Assembly (NCBI GenBank): GCA_963759375.1
Contig: CAVWYY010000006.1
Span: 1 to 64,000 of the forward strand
Direction: 5' to 3'
DNA from: DASSUW01 sp963759375
GTDB taxonomy: Bacteria; Actinomycetota; Thermoleophilia; Solirubrobacterales; Solirubrobacteraceae
DNA: 64,000 bases
Shown piece by piece: positions 1 to 8,265 of this stretch; within the stretch, counting starts at the first letter, position 1; the number at the start of each line of letters is the position of its first letter. The notes beneath the pieces are model-generated. The model was given only the letters and a program-made list of their open reading frames with translations, was not told the DNA's origin and did no database searches. A program made the translations under genes and the position numbers.

Positions 1-65
1 TGGCTCCGCCGCTCGAGAGCGCCCCAGCCGAGGTGACTCGCGTACGCGGCCCGGCAGCTTCGTCC

Positions 66-78
66 GATCTGGGCGATG
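66..78 (+). promoter_or_regulatory. Shared upstream motif in front of the GH15 gene
   Basis: GATCTGGGCGATG ends 68 bases before the GH15 start. Closely related, gene-facing copies occur upstream of the CMD gene (2938-2958), the DUF2252 gene (2970-2990) and the SHOCT gene (7041-7055). A common regulator or alternative sigma factor is inferred; no binding protein is identified. Confidence 0.4.
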
Positions 79-145
79 CGCGGCCCGGATCGCCGCCCCA
101 GAATCGTGGTGCCCGGACCATCGCCGACGCGGAAGGAGAGAAGGC

Positions 146-2035
146 ATGAGCACCGCGCAGGCGGTCGCGCCGCAGAGCGCCGCGGCACCTTCACCGTTCC
201 CGCCGATTGCCGCGTACGCGTTCCTGTCCAACTGCCACACCGGGGCGCTCGTCGCGCCGGACGGCTCGATCGACTGGCTCTGCGTGCCGCGCTTCGACTC
301 GCCAAGCGTGTTCGGCGCGCTCCTCGACCGTCAGGCCGGCAGCTTCCGGCTGGGCCCCTTCGGCGTCAACGTCCCGGCAAACCGCATCTACGAGCCCGGT
401 ACGAACACCCTTCTCACGACGTGGAACACGCCGATGGGCTGGATACTGGTTCGCGATGCGCTGACCATGGGACCGCGGCACCACGAGGACGAGATCACGC
501 CTCACACCCGGCCGCCCGCCGACGACGACGGCGATCACATGCTGGTGCGCACCATCGTGTGCCTGGAGGGCAATGTCGAGGTCGAGTTGGTGTGCGAGCC
601 GGTCTTCGACTACGGGCGCACGCCGGCGCAGTGGTCGCTGGTCGACGGTGACCGTCATACGGCCGACGCGACCGGGGCCGGCCAGACGATCCGGCTCCGA
701 ACGGACATGGAGATCGGCGTCGAGGGGGAACGGGTCAGGGCAAGGCATACGCTCGAGCAGGGCGAGCAGCTCTACTGCTCGCTCTCGTGGGCCGAGGGCC
801 TCGAGTCGCCGCAGGGCATCGATGAGGCCAACGCGCGGTTGGCCGCCACCACGCGTTTCTGGCGCGCCTGGCTGCACCGGTCTCGCCCGGTCGACCACCC
901 CTGGCGGACCATGATCGAGCGCTCGGCGCTGGCGATCAAGGGCCTGACCTACATGCCCACCGGCGCCACGGTCGCCGCGCTCACCACCTCGTTGCCCGAG
1001 ACGCCGGGGGGAGAGCGCAACTGGGACTACCGCTTCACCTGGATCCGCGACTCGACCTTCACGCTGCAGGCGCTGCACTTCCTGAACCTGGACTGGGAGG
1101 CCGACGAGTTCATGCAGTTCATCGCCGACCTCGAGCCGAACGAAGATGGGGCGCTCCAGATCATGTATGGGATCGACGGGCGCCGCGACCTGACCGAGAC
1201 CGTGCGAGACGATCTCTCCGGCTATGCCGGCGCCCGTCCGGTGCGGCTTGGCAACGGCGCGTTCGACCAGCGCCAGAACGATGTCTTCGGGGCGGCGCTC
1301 GACTCGATCCTGCTCCATACGCGCCGCAGCCAGCGCCTGCCGCGGCGGCTGTGGCCGATCGTCCAGGCCCAAGCGGAGTGCGCGACGCAGGTGTGGCGCA
1401 ATCCCGACCAGGGGATCTGGGAGGCCCGCGGCGAGCCGCAGCACTACGTGTCCTCGAAGCTCATGTGCTGGGTCGCGCTCGACCGTGCCGCGAAGCTGGC
1501 CGAGATCCGCGGCGACTCGGCGCTCCGGCAGAGCTGGGGCAGCACCGCGGACGAGATCCAGTCGGACATCCTCGAACACGGCGTGCGCGACGGCGTGCTG
1601 CGCCAGCACTACGAGACGGACGCGCTCGACGCGTCCACGCTGCTGGCCGCGCTCTTCGGCTTCCTGCCGGGCGACGACGAGCGTCTGCGACGGAGCGTCC
1701 AGGCGATCGCCGACGACCTGACCGAGGACGGCTTCGTCCTGCGCTACCGCACCGACGAGACCGACGACGGCCTGTCCGGCAAGGAGGGGAGCTTCCTGAT
1801 CTGCTCGTTCTGGCTCGTGTCGGCGCTGGCGATCGTCGGCGATCTGCAAAGCGCCCGCGACCTGATGGAGCGCCTGCTCAGCGTCGCCTCGCCGCTCGGT
1901 CTCTACGCCGAGGAGTTCGACACCAGCACCGGCCGGCACCTGGGCAACTTCCCGCAGGCCTTCTCCCACCTCGCGCTGATCGAGGCGGCCGCTCGGATCA
2001 TCCTCGCCGAACGGCTCACGGAGTTCACCTCCTGA
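146..2035 (+). CDS. Glycoside hydrolase family 15 protein (glucoamylase/trehalase-like)
   Basis: A 629-residue cytoplasmic hydrolase; no signal peptide is seen. The N-terminal beta-rich domain of actinobacterial GH15 trehalases/glucoamylases spans about residues 20-230, beginning with the typical SNCHTGALVAPDGSIDWLC segment. The (alpha/alpha)6 catalytic domain covers about 240-620, with NWDYRFTWIRDS at 292-303, WEARGE near 425 (region of the general acid) and KEGSFLICSFW near 546-556 (region of the general base Glu). Family members hydrolyse trehalose or alpha-1,4/1,6-glucans; the substrate here cannot be told from sequence. The start has a strong ribosome site (GGAAGGAGAGAAGGC before ATG). 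The 3' end overlaps the convergent HD-domain gene by 11 bases. Confidence 0.9.
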   Translation: MSTAQAVAPQSAAAPSPFPPIAAYAFLSNCHTGALVAPDGSIDWLCVPRFDSPSVFGALLDRQAGSFRLGPFGVNVPANRIYEPGTNTLLTTWNTPMGWILVRDALTMGPRHHEDEITPHTRPPADDDGDHMLVRTIVCLEGNVEVELVCEPVFDYGRTPAQWSLVDGDRHTADATGAGQTIRLRTDMEIGVEGERVRARHTLEQGEQLYCSLSWAEGLESPQGIDEANARLAATTRFWRAWLHRSRPVDHPWRTMIERSALAIKGLTYMPTGATVAALTTSLPETPGGERNWDYRFTWIRDSTFTLQALHFLNLDWEADEFMQFIADLEPNEDGALQIMYGIDGRRDLTETVRDDLSGYAGARPVRLGNGAFDQRQNDVFGAALDSILLHTRRSQRLPRRLWPIVQAQAECATQVWRNPDQGIWEARGEPQHYVSSKLMCWVALDRAAKLAEIRGDSALRQSWGSTADEIQSDILEHGVRDGVLRQHYETDALDASTLLAALFGFLPGDDERLRRSVQAIADDLTEDGFVLRYRTDETDDGLSGKEGSFLICSFWLVSALAIVGDLQSARDLMERLLSVASPLGLYAEEFDTSTGRHLGNFPQAFSHLALIEAAARIILAERLTEFTS

Positions 2036-2507
2036 GCGGCGACATCCTGAGCAGGAGTGCCAGCCCGCGCTCGTAGGGTGGTGACCATCCGCCGGTGCGG
2101 GTCGCGGGATGGAGCACCCGGTCGGCCAGGTCGGCGCGCTTGACGCTTCGGGCGATGCCGGCACCCGGACCTCTGGCCCGCGCGAGCAGCTCGACATGCG
2201 CCAGATAGATGCTGTCTGCCCGCGACGCATTGTCGCGGGTCAGCAACCTGAGCGCGCGCAGCTCGTCGGTCGAGACGCCTTCCGCCAAGAGCGCCTCCTC
2301 GGAGATCGTCGTGTATTCGAACACCTCGTGGAGCCAGGCGACCACACGCGCATCCCGGGGGACCGCCGCTGCGACTCTCCGAACGTGCTCGATCAACGGT
2401 GCGCCGCCGGCATCGCGCTGCTCCTGGTGAAGCCCTTCGGCGAGCGCCCGAGCGCGCTCAGCATCCAGGGGCGGCATGATGCGATCGCGCATCGCGGATG
2501 GCGTCAC
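2025..2507 (-). CDS. HD-domain (RelA/SpoT N-terminal-like) protein
   Basis: A protein of about 160 residues with an HD-type phosphohydrolase fold: PLIEHVRRVA, then AWLHEVFEYT (the HE/HD-like pair) and a C-terminal VKRADLADR helix, as in stand-alone RelA/SpoT-like hydrolase domains. Whether it acts on (p)ppGpp is unknown. The GTG start at 2507 overlaps the stop of the upstream CMD gene (GTGA), so the two are probably co-translated; ATG codons at 2492 and 2477 are alternatives. It ends inside the convergent GH15 gene. Confidence 0.65.
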   Translation of the reverse strand: MTPSAMRDRIMPPLDAERARALAEGLHQEQRDAGGAPLIEHVRRVAAAVPRDARVVAWLHEVFEYTTISEEALLAEGVSTDELRALRLLTRDNASRADSIYLAHVELLARARGPGAGIARSVKRADLADRVLHPATRTGGWSPPYERGLALLLRMSPLRR

Positions 2508-2860
2508 TCCGCGTCCCTGTCGCGTGTCTCGAGCGCTGCGTCGACGTCGTAACCGAGGGCCAGGGCAAGCTCGGGCGCGGCGGACACGGTGCGTGCCAGC
2601 CCGATGATGGGCGCCACCGCGATCAGGCACCCGACGATCTCGTCGACCGTCGCGCCGGCGGCCTGCGCCAGCTCGACGTTCGACTGGTAGGAACTGGACG
2701 CCGCGTCGATCGCCAGCGACGCCGACAGCCGCGCCAGAGCGTGCGTCTTCTCGTCCAGCGTCGAGTCCTCGACGGTGTCGCGCCCCATCCCCAGCACGGC
2801 CGCCACAAAGGTCTCGTCATTGAGCGCCAACCTGCGAAGCGTCTCCTTGTATTCGGCCAT
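2504..2860 (-). CDS. Carboxymuconolactone decarboxylase (CMD/AhpD-like) family protein
   Basis: A 118-residue all-helical CMD-fold protein: FVAAVLGMGRD, LDEKTHALARLSASLA and the C-terminal GATVDEIVGCLIAVAPIIG signature. The CxxC redox pair of AhpD peroxidases is absent (SYQSN at the equivalent place), so a peroxidase role is unlikely. The start at 2860 follows a good ribosome site (GAGGTGAGGGC). It is first in a two-gene unit with the HD-domain gene. A second CMD-family gene lies at about 6.3-6.6 kb. Confidence 0.8.
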   Translation of the reverse strand: MAEYKETLRRLALNDETFVAAVLGMGRDTVEDSTLDEKTHALARLSASLAIDAASSSYQSNVELAQAAGATVDEIVGCLIAVAPIIGLARTVSAAPELALALGYDVDAALETRDRDAE

Positions 2861-2937
2861 GCCCTCACCTCGACTTCGGTCGGCGCCCCCGCGAACCACG
2901 CGCGGAATCTCGAACTAGACACCACGGACGCGGCCTC

Positions 2938-2990
2938 GTCATCGCCCCGATGGCATGAACGCCGGGATCTCATGCCATTCGGGCGATGAC
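2938..2990. promoter_or_regulatory. Inverted repeat between divergent CMD and DUF2252 genes
   Basis: Two 21-base arms (2938-2958 and 2970-2990) are inverted with two mismatches around an 11-base spacer. Each arm carries the shared motif pointing outward to its own gene: CATCGGGGCGATGAC toward the CMD gene (80 bases from its start) and CATTCGGGCGATGAC toward DUF2252 (100 bases). This suggests a back-to-back pair of identical promoters or operators. A transcription terminator is unlikely because both flanking genes start here. Confidence 0.5.
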
Positions 2991-3087
2991 GCAGGGCGCC
3001 CGGGGCGGTGTGATCACTTCCCGATCGAACGACCGCGGGCGTGGCGGCTATGCGCGATCCGCGTCGGCGCCGAAGGGAGCGACCTAC

Positions 3088-4539
3088 ATGGCGACTGTTG
3101 AGGCCCCGGCACGGAAGCCCGCGAGACGGCGGGCCAGGCCGAAGGCGATCCCGCACCCGACTCCCGCGGAGCGCGCGGCGATGGGAAAGGCGGCGCGGGC
3201 GATCGCGCCACGGACCGCGCACGGCGAGTGGGCGCCGGCGGCTGATCGGCCTGATCCGGTCGAGCTGCTCGAGGAGCAGGCGGCTTCCCGGGTGCCGGAG
3301 CTGGTGCCGATCCGCTACGGGCGGATGCTCGTGTCGCCGTTCACGTTCTTCCGCGGCGCGGCCTACCCGATGGCGGCCGATCTGGCCGGCGCGCCGCGGA
3401 GCGGACTCGAGGTGCAGCTCTGCGGCGATGCGCACCTGTCGAACTTCGGTGGGTTCGCCGCGCCCGACCGGCGGCTCGTGTTCAGCATCAACGACTTCGA
3501 CGAGACGCTGCCGGGCCCGTTCGAGTGGGACGTCAAGCGCCTGGCGGCCAGCTTCGCCGTCGCCGGCCGCGATCGCGGCTTCGACGCCAAGCAGCGGCAG
3601 TCGATCAACCGGGCGGTGACGCGCTCGTACCGGGAGGCGATCCGGAGCTTCGCCGCGATGTCCAACCTCGAGCTCTGGTACGCCCGCATCGACGTTGACG
3701 AGATCGCCGCGCTGGCGGCTCAGCAGGGAACCCCAAAGCAGCAGAGGCAGTTCGAGCGCAACGTGGCCAAGGCGCGGTCGAAGGACAGCCTGAAGGCCTT
3801 CGCGAAGCTCACGACGATCGTCGACGGCGAGCCCAGGATCGCCAGCGACCCACCGCTCATCGTCCCGATCGAGGAAGTGATGTCCGGCGTCGAGGCGGTT
3901 GAGCTCGAGGAGTTCGTGCGGGGAGTGATCCGAGCCTACCGGCGTACGCTGAGCGCCGACCGCCGGCGGCTGCTCGAGCGATATCGGTTCGCCCATGCGG
4001 CGCACAAGGTCGTCGGCGTGGGCAGCGTCGGCACGCGCGCCTGGATCCTGCTCATGCTCGGCCGCGACGAGACCGACCCGCTGTTCCTGCAGCTCAAGGA
4101 GGCGCAGGCATCGGTGCTCGAGCCGTTCCTGGGCAAGAGCGCGTTCGCCAAGCACGGCCAGCGGGTCGTCGAGGGCCAGCGGCTGACGCAGGCGGCCAGC
4201 GACATCATGCTCGGCTGGATCCGGGTGGCGGGATTCGACGGCGTCAGCCGCGACTTCTACGTGCGCCAGCTCTGGGACGCCAAGGGCTCGGCTCTGGTCG
4301 AGACGATGAACCCGCCGGCGATGACGGTGTACGCGGAGCTCTGCGGCCGCGCGCTCGCGAAGGCGCACGCCCGCTCCGGGGACGCGATCGCGATCGCCGG
4401 CTACCTCGGCGCGGGCGACAGCTTCGACCGCGCACTGGCGTCGTTCGCCGAGGCCTACGCCGACCAGAACGAACGCGACTACCGCGCCCTGCAAGACGCC
4501 GTCGCAGCCGGCCGCGTGGCAGCCGAAACCGGCCTCTGA
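3088..4539 (+). CDS. DUF2252 family protein (kinase-fold-like)
   Basis: A 483-residue protein matching DUF2252. The start chosen is the ATG at 3088, preceded by GAAGGGAGC; an earlier in-frame ATG at 2986 would place the start inside the upstream inverted repeat. The N-terminus is Lys/Arg/Pro-rich and probably disordered. Key motifs are GDAHLSNFG (113-121), NDFDE (135-139) and WDVKRL (147-152). Their order and spacing recall the catalytic and metal loops of aminoglycoside-phosphotransferase-like kinases, so a phosphotransferase role is an inference. SulP follows 16 bases downstream and is probably co-transcribed. Confidence 0.85.
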   Translation: MATVEAPARKPARRRARPKAIPHPTPAERAAMGKAARAIAPRTAHGEWAPAADRPDPVELLEEQAASRVPELVPIRYGRMLVSPFTFFRGAAYPMAADLAGAPRSGLEVQLCGDAHLSNFGGFAAPDRRLVFSINDFDETLPGPFEWDVKRLAASFAVAGRDRGFDAKQRQSINRAVTRSYREAIRSFAAMSNLELWYARIDVDEIAALAAQQGTPKQQRQFERNVAKARSKDSLKAFAKLTTIVDGEPRIASDPPLIVPIEEVMSGVEAVELEEFVRGVIRAYRRTLSADRRRLLERYRFAHAAHKVVGVGSVGTRAWILLMLGRDETDPLFLQLKEAQASVLEPFLGKSAFAKHGQRVVEGQRLTQAASDIMLGWIRVAGFDGVSRDFYVRQLWDAKGSALVETMNPPAMTVYAELCGRALAKAHARSGDAIAIAGYLGAGDSFDRALASFAEAYADQNERDYRALQDAVAAGRVAAETGL

Positions 4540-4555
4540 TGGCCCGCCCGCCCAG

Positions 4556-6286
4556 ATGACGGCCGCGGCCGCGGACGACGCCGAAGCCACCCCGAGCGCG
4601 ATCCGGCGCTACCTGCCGATCCTGGACTGGCTGCCGCGCTACGAGCGGAGGTGGCTGGCAGGCGATGCCGTCGCCGGGCTCTCGGTGTGGGCGCTGCTGG
4701 TGCCGCAGAGCCTGGCGTACGCCTCGCTGGTCGGTGTGCCCTTGCAGTATGGGCTCTACACGGCGTTCGCAGCGTTGCTGCTGTATCCCGTGTTCGGCAC
4801 GTCGAGGCACCTCGTCGCGGGCCCCAGCGCGAGCGTCGGGGCGGTCTCGGCCGCCGTCGTCGCGCCGCTGGTCGGAGCTGCGGCGATAGGAACAGGCGAG
4901 GCGGTCGGCTACACGGCCGCGCTCGCGCTGGCGACCGCCGCGCTCTACGTGGCGCTCGGCCTGCTGCGCATGGGGTGGGTCTCGACCTTCCTGTCGAAGG
5001 CCGTGATGTCCGGCTTCATCCTCGGCTTCTCGATCGGGATCATCATCGACCAGTCCGCCAAGCTGTTCGGCGTCGACCGCGACACCGGCACCTATGTGGA
5101 GGAGCTCGTGTGGACGATCGCGGCGCTCGACGACACGAACGCCGCCACGCTCGCCGTCGGCGCAGGCTCGCTCGTGCTGTTGCTGCTCATGCGCTACGCG
5201 CGGCCCAGGTGGCCGCGCGCCCTGATCACCATGGTGCTCGCGATCCTCGCCGTGCAGGCCTTCGACCTCACGAGCCACGGCGTGGCGGTGACCGGGAACG
5301 TCCCGACCGGACTGTTCTCGATCGGGCTGCCCGACGTCGGCTGGAGCGAGACGTCCGCGCTGGTCGTCGGCGCCCTCTCGGTGATCTTCGTCGGCTACTC
5401 GGAATCGCTCGCCGCAGCCAGGGCGATGGCCCAGAAGCACCGATACGAGATCGATGCCAACCAGGAGCTGATCGCGCAAGGGATGGCGAACGGTGCCTCC
5501 GGCCTGGTCGGCGGCTTCGTCGTCGACGGCAGCCTGTCGAAGACGTCCGTCGGCGACGCCGCCGGGCAGCGGTCGCAGATGGCCTCGCTGATCAACGCCG
5601 TCTTCATCCTGCTGACGATCCTGCTGCTGGCCGGCCTGTTCGAGAAGCTGCCCGGCGCGACGCTGGGGGCGGTCGTCATCGACGCGATGATCGGGCTCAT
5701 CAGCTTCGCCCCGCTCAAGCGCTACTACCGCGTCAACCGCCCCGACTGGGCGTTCTTCATGGGCGCCGGGCTCGGCATCCTCTTCCTCGGGATCATGCAG
5801 GGCATCCTCATCGGCGTCACGCTCTCGCTGCTGCTGCTGATCGCGCGCGCCTCCCGCACCTCGGTTCGCCGGCTCGGCTACGACCCCGACTCCGGCAGCT
5901 ACCACGCCACCGTCCGGTCCAACGAACTCGAGACGACCCCCGGAGTGGTCATCGCCCGCATCGACGGTCCGCTGTTCTTCGCCGACGCCGACCGCTTCAG
6001 CACCCGCATCCAGGAGCTCGTCCGAGAGAACGGCGCGCCAACCAACGTCGTGATCGACACCGACGCCGTCCATCTGACCGACACCGACGGCGCCGACACC
6101 CTGATCCAGCTCGCGCGCGAGCTGCAGTCCCAGGGCGCGTCGCTCGCGCTCGCCCACGTTCACCCGCCGGTCCTCGCGCTCTGGCGGCGCGCAGGTGTGA
6201 TCGACGTCATCGGCGAGGACGCCGTCTTCGACACCGTGCGCGATGCCGTCGACGAGTCCACCGCCCGGTCGCCGCAGCCTACGTAG
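4556..6286 (+). CDS. SulP-family inorganic anion transporter with STAS domain
   Basis: A 576-residue inner-membrane transporter. The N-terminal membrane domain has the SulP signature VPQSLAYASLVGVPLQYGLY near residues 48-67 and about 10-12 hydrophobic segments up to about 425. A cytoplasmic STAS domain follows (about 445-560; VVIARIDGPLFFADADRF). Family substrates include sulfate, bicarbonate and other anions; none can be assigned. No clear ribosome site precedes the ATG at 4556, but the DUF2252 stop lies 16 bases upstream, consistent with translation from one message. Confidence 0.9.
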   Translation: MTAAAADDAEATPSAIRRYLPILDWLPRYERRWLAGDAVAGLSVWALLVPQSLAYASLVGVPLQYGLYTAFAALLLYPVFGTSRHLVAGPSASVGAVSAAVVAPLVGAAAIGTGEAVGYTAALALATAALYVALGLLRMGWVSTFLSKAVMSGFILGFSIGIIIDQSAKLFGVDRDTGTYVEELVWTIAALDDTNAATLAVGAGSLVLLLLMRYARPRWPRALITMVLAILAVQAFDLTSHGVAVTGNVPTGLFSIGLPDVGWSETSALVVGALSVIFVGYSESLAAARAMAQKHRYEIDANQELIAQGMANGASGLVGGFVVDGSLSKTSVGDAAGQRSQMASLINAVFILLTILLLAGLFEKLPGATLGAVVIDAMIGLISFAPLKRYYRVNRPDWAFFMGAGLGILFLGIMQGILIGVTLSLLLLIARASRTSVRRLGYDPDSGSYHATVRSNELETTPGVVIARIDGPLFFADADRFSTRIQELVRENGAPTNVVIDTDAVHLTDTDGADTLIQLARELQSQGASLALAHVHPPVLALWRRAGVIDVIGEDAVFDTVRDAVDESTARSPQPT

Positions 6287-6296
6287 CAGCCGAGAC

Positions 6297-6603
6297 CTAC
6301 TCGCCGGCGATAGCGGTGGCGATTCCGAGAGCCTGGGCCATCGAGTTGGCGGCGCCGGCCACGCGAGCGCCTCCGACCACCGGAGCGATGGCGATCAGGA
6401 CGCCTTGAACCTGCTCGACGCTCAAGCCGAGGTCGGCAGCCACCCCGAGGTTCAGCAGGTACGACTCCGGCGGCGCGCCGGAGGACGCCAGGGCGGCGAT
6501 CCGCACGAGCATGAAGGTCTGATCGTCGAGACCGGAGCGCTCCGGTATCCCCTCATTCATCTGCACGAGGGCGTCGAGGACTGGGGTGATTGACTTCGGC
6601 CAT
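6297..6603 (-). CDS. CMD-family protein with an apparent 1-base insertion at its start
   Basis: The conserved reading frame covers SITPVLDALVQMNEGI and then FMLVRIAALASS, SYLLNLGVAADLGL and VQGVLIAIAPVVG, a typical roughly 107-residue CMD-family protein. That frame has no usable start except an internal GTG at 6566, which would cut off a conserved helix. Just upstream, a good ribosome site (GAGAGGAGCAACCAGC) is followed by ATGG at 6603-6600. Removing one G gives ATGCCGAAG and continues straight into the conserved frame. I therefore place the true start at 6603 with one extra base at about 6600. No CxxC motif is present. Confidence 0.7.
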
Positions 6604-6682
6604 GCTGGTTGCTCCTCTCGTTACTGATGATGGCGTTGCGGCCCATTCCTCGGGGCGGTGGGCCGACGAGTCGCGATGTCGC

Positions 6683-6973
6683 TCAGGCGGTGCCCAGCAG
6701 CTTGGCCTTCTCGCGCTCGAACTCCTCGTCCGTGAGCACGTTCTGCTCGTGGAGCTCGCCCAGCTGCTTGAGCCGCTCCATCCCCTCGGGCGTCAGTGCG
6801 CCTCCCGTGGCTGGTGCGACGGCCGGGCCGGGCTCAGCCGGCGTCGGCGACTGAGCGGCCGCCGCCGCCTCCTGCTCTTCCGCCTGCTTCGCGTCGTGGT
6901 GCTTCTTGGCCGCAATACCGACCCCGGCGACTGCGGCGGCGCGTCGTCGGCGCTGGCGCCTGTCTCGTCCCAT
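6683..6973 (-). CDS. SHOCT-domain protein
   Basis: A 96-residue protein with a basic N-terminus (MGRDRRQRRRR), one short Ala/Val-rich segment, an Ala/Pro-rich linker (about 35-60) and a C-terminal SHOCT domain (about 65-94: MERLKQLGELHEQNVLTDEE then FEREKAKLL). SHOCT domains mediate oligomerisation, often in membrane-linked stress proteins. The start has a strong ribosome site (AAGGAGGACCTG). The shared GGGCGATGAC motif lies about 70 bases upstream. Confidence 0.8.
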   Translation of the reverse strand: MGRDRRQRRRRAAAVAGVGIAAKKHHDAKQAEEQEAAAAAQSPTPAEPGPAVAPATGGALTPEGMERLKQLGELHEQNVLTDEEFEREKAKLLGTA

Positions 6974-7275
6974 CAGGTCCTCCTTGTCTCGATTGCCCGG
7001 AACCGCGTCGGTTCCGAGACTGACGTTCCCCTAGGTCTCCGTCATCGCCCAGATGGGACCATTTCGGTCCCGTCCACCGTCGCTGCTGCGCAACGGTCCG
7101 TCGGATGCACTGCCGCGCGACGCCGTCATCCGTGATGTCGTACTCGACGCCGACCGGCCTCCACGGCCCCCGTTCGTCTTCGCGCGCCGGGAGCGCCGTC
7201 GAACTCGGCGCTCGGACGAAGGCTCATGCGTGGGAGGCGCTCGCACCGTGAGATCCGCGGGCGCCGCGGCCTCTC
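6974..7275. other. Intergenic region holding the SHOCT upstream signals
   Basis: No convincing gene is seen in these 302 bases. It contains the shared motif (7041-7055) and a short perfect hairpin, GGGACC/GGTCCC with a 5-base loop (7055-7071), partly overlapping the motif. Confidence 0.4.
7041..7055 (-). promoter_or_regulatory. Shared upstream motif in front of the SHOCT gene
   Basis: Read toward the SHOCT gene this is CATCTGGGCGATGAC, ending about 70 bases before the start. It matches 12-13 of 15 positions in the copies at 66-78 and 2938-2990. Confidence 0.45.
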
Positions 7276-7770
7276 TCAGACTGGCAGCGCGAGCTGGTCG
7301 GGATGTACGGGCTTGATCGGTCGAAGGTCCCGTAGGAGGTAGGTCGCGCCGCGGCAGATGGCGGTGGGCTCTCGGTGCTTGCCCATCGTTCGATCGCGGC
7401 CGATCGCATGGATGTGTGCCTCGGTTCCGTCGGGCAGCACAGCCCGCGCTCCGATCTCCCACGGACGCGACTCTGCGATCTCGGCCAGGTCACGATCCTC
7501 GATGCGACAAGAGACACATTCGAACCAGCCTGGCTCAAAGTCCTCGTCGGCGTGCCGGACATCGGAGGCCTGCAGCAGGAGGGCGTCCTGGTCGAAGCCG
7601 ATTGCCGCCGTTATCCGGCAGGCGACGGTCGCCGTACCGAACTGCTTGAAGATGCCGCCCCCGCAAGCCATGCATCGGGTCTCGCCGGGAGCGATATCCG
7701 ACGTCCCGAGCGGCATCTCGTTGGTCGTCGTCCTGTAGCGGGGGTCGATGAAGCGTTCGATTTCGTCCAT
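7276..7770 (-). CDS. Hypothetical protein with two CxxC motifs
   Basis: The family is not recognised. From the ATG at 7770 it is 164 residues. It has two Cys pairs, CMAC near residue 34 and CVSC near 81, a spacing that suits a structural zinc site, and no membrane segment or signal peptide. The start is supported by a GACTGT box ending 6 bases upstream (leaderless-type promoter); in-frame codons further upstream give low-complexity, non-conserved-looking sequence. It sits between the SHOCT gene and an integrase remnant. Confidence 0.55.
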   Translation of the reverse strand: MDEIERFIDPRYRTTTNEMPLGTSDIAPGETRCMACGGGIFKQFGTATVACRITAAIGFDQDALLLQASDVRHADEDFEPGWFECVSCRIEDRDLAEIAESRPWEIGARAVLPDGTEAHIHAIGRDRTMGKHREPTAICRGATYLLRDLRPIKPVHPDQLALPV

Positions 7771-8086
7771 GCGAGGACAGTCGCTCGCGCACCGGGGAAT
7801 CGGCTCGGTTTTCGCTTCGGTCAGGAAACGGAGACAGGCGGACCACACGAAGCGGGCATGGGCCCGCGCCGGGAGCGGCGGTGCGGCACGCGCCGCATCC
7901 GTGCCGGCGCCGTCCAACCGGGACGAACGCCGACGTAGCGATGACACCGGTTGGCCTCACGATCAGCGACACGCTGACTTTCGTCAGCGCAGTCCCGCCA
8001 AAGACGACGTCTCGAGGAACCCCGCGCTTCCCCCTACGCCGAGCGACTGGAGCCGTAACCACGTGTCGCAAAGCGCATCCGGTGCG
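7771..8086. other. Gene-poor stretch beside the integrase remnant
   Basis: Open frames exist on both strands but all have low-complexity Arg/Ala/Pro-rich content and no recognisable domain. Part of it may be decayed integrase sequence continuing from 8087-8260. Confidence 0.3.
7777..7782 (-). promoter_or_regulatory. Leaderless-type -10 box for the CxxC protein
   Basis: GACTGT on the minus strand ends exactly 6 bases before the ATG at 7770. No ribosome site is present. Confidence 0.35.
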
Positions 8087-8260
8087 CTGCCCCACCCGCT
8101 GACGTACACGAAGACGTTTGACGTGCTCGGCTTCCAGCCGGCTGTTCGTCGTGATCTGTCGCTGGCGCCCGTTGGCGTCCCTTAGACGGACGATGTCCTT
8201 GTCGCCGCGCCGGTAGACACCAAGGCTCACGCGGATCACTCTCGTGTAGGCGTCGTCCAT
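8087..8260 (-). pseudogene. N-terminal fragment of a tyrosine-type integrase
   Basis: From the ATG at 8260, about 58 residues read like the N-terminal arm-binding region of an actinobacterial tyrosine recombinase: SLGVYRRGDKDIVRLRDANG, then QRQITTNSRLEAEHVKR. The frame then becomes low-complexity and no catalytic R...HxxR...Y residues are found, so the gene is truncated. It starts 5 bases after the stop of the excisionase-like remnant, the usual xis-int order, and lies about 0.5 kb from a tRNA-like 3' end. Assignment is by pattern only. Confidence 0.45.
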
Positions 8261-8265
8261 GACTG

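Noticed and set aside
191..2230. 679-codon open frame on the minus strand opposite the GH15 gene
   Set aside because: Antisense shadow of a high-GC gene: Arg/Ala/Glu-rich, no domain, while the plus-strand frame has clear GH15 motifs.
2938..2990. Intrinsic terminator
   Set aside because: It lies between divergent gene starts with no gene ending into it, and its arms carry the motif shared with other promoters.
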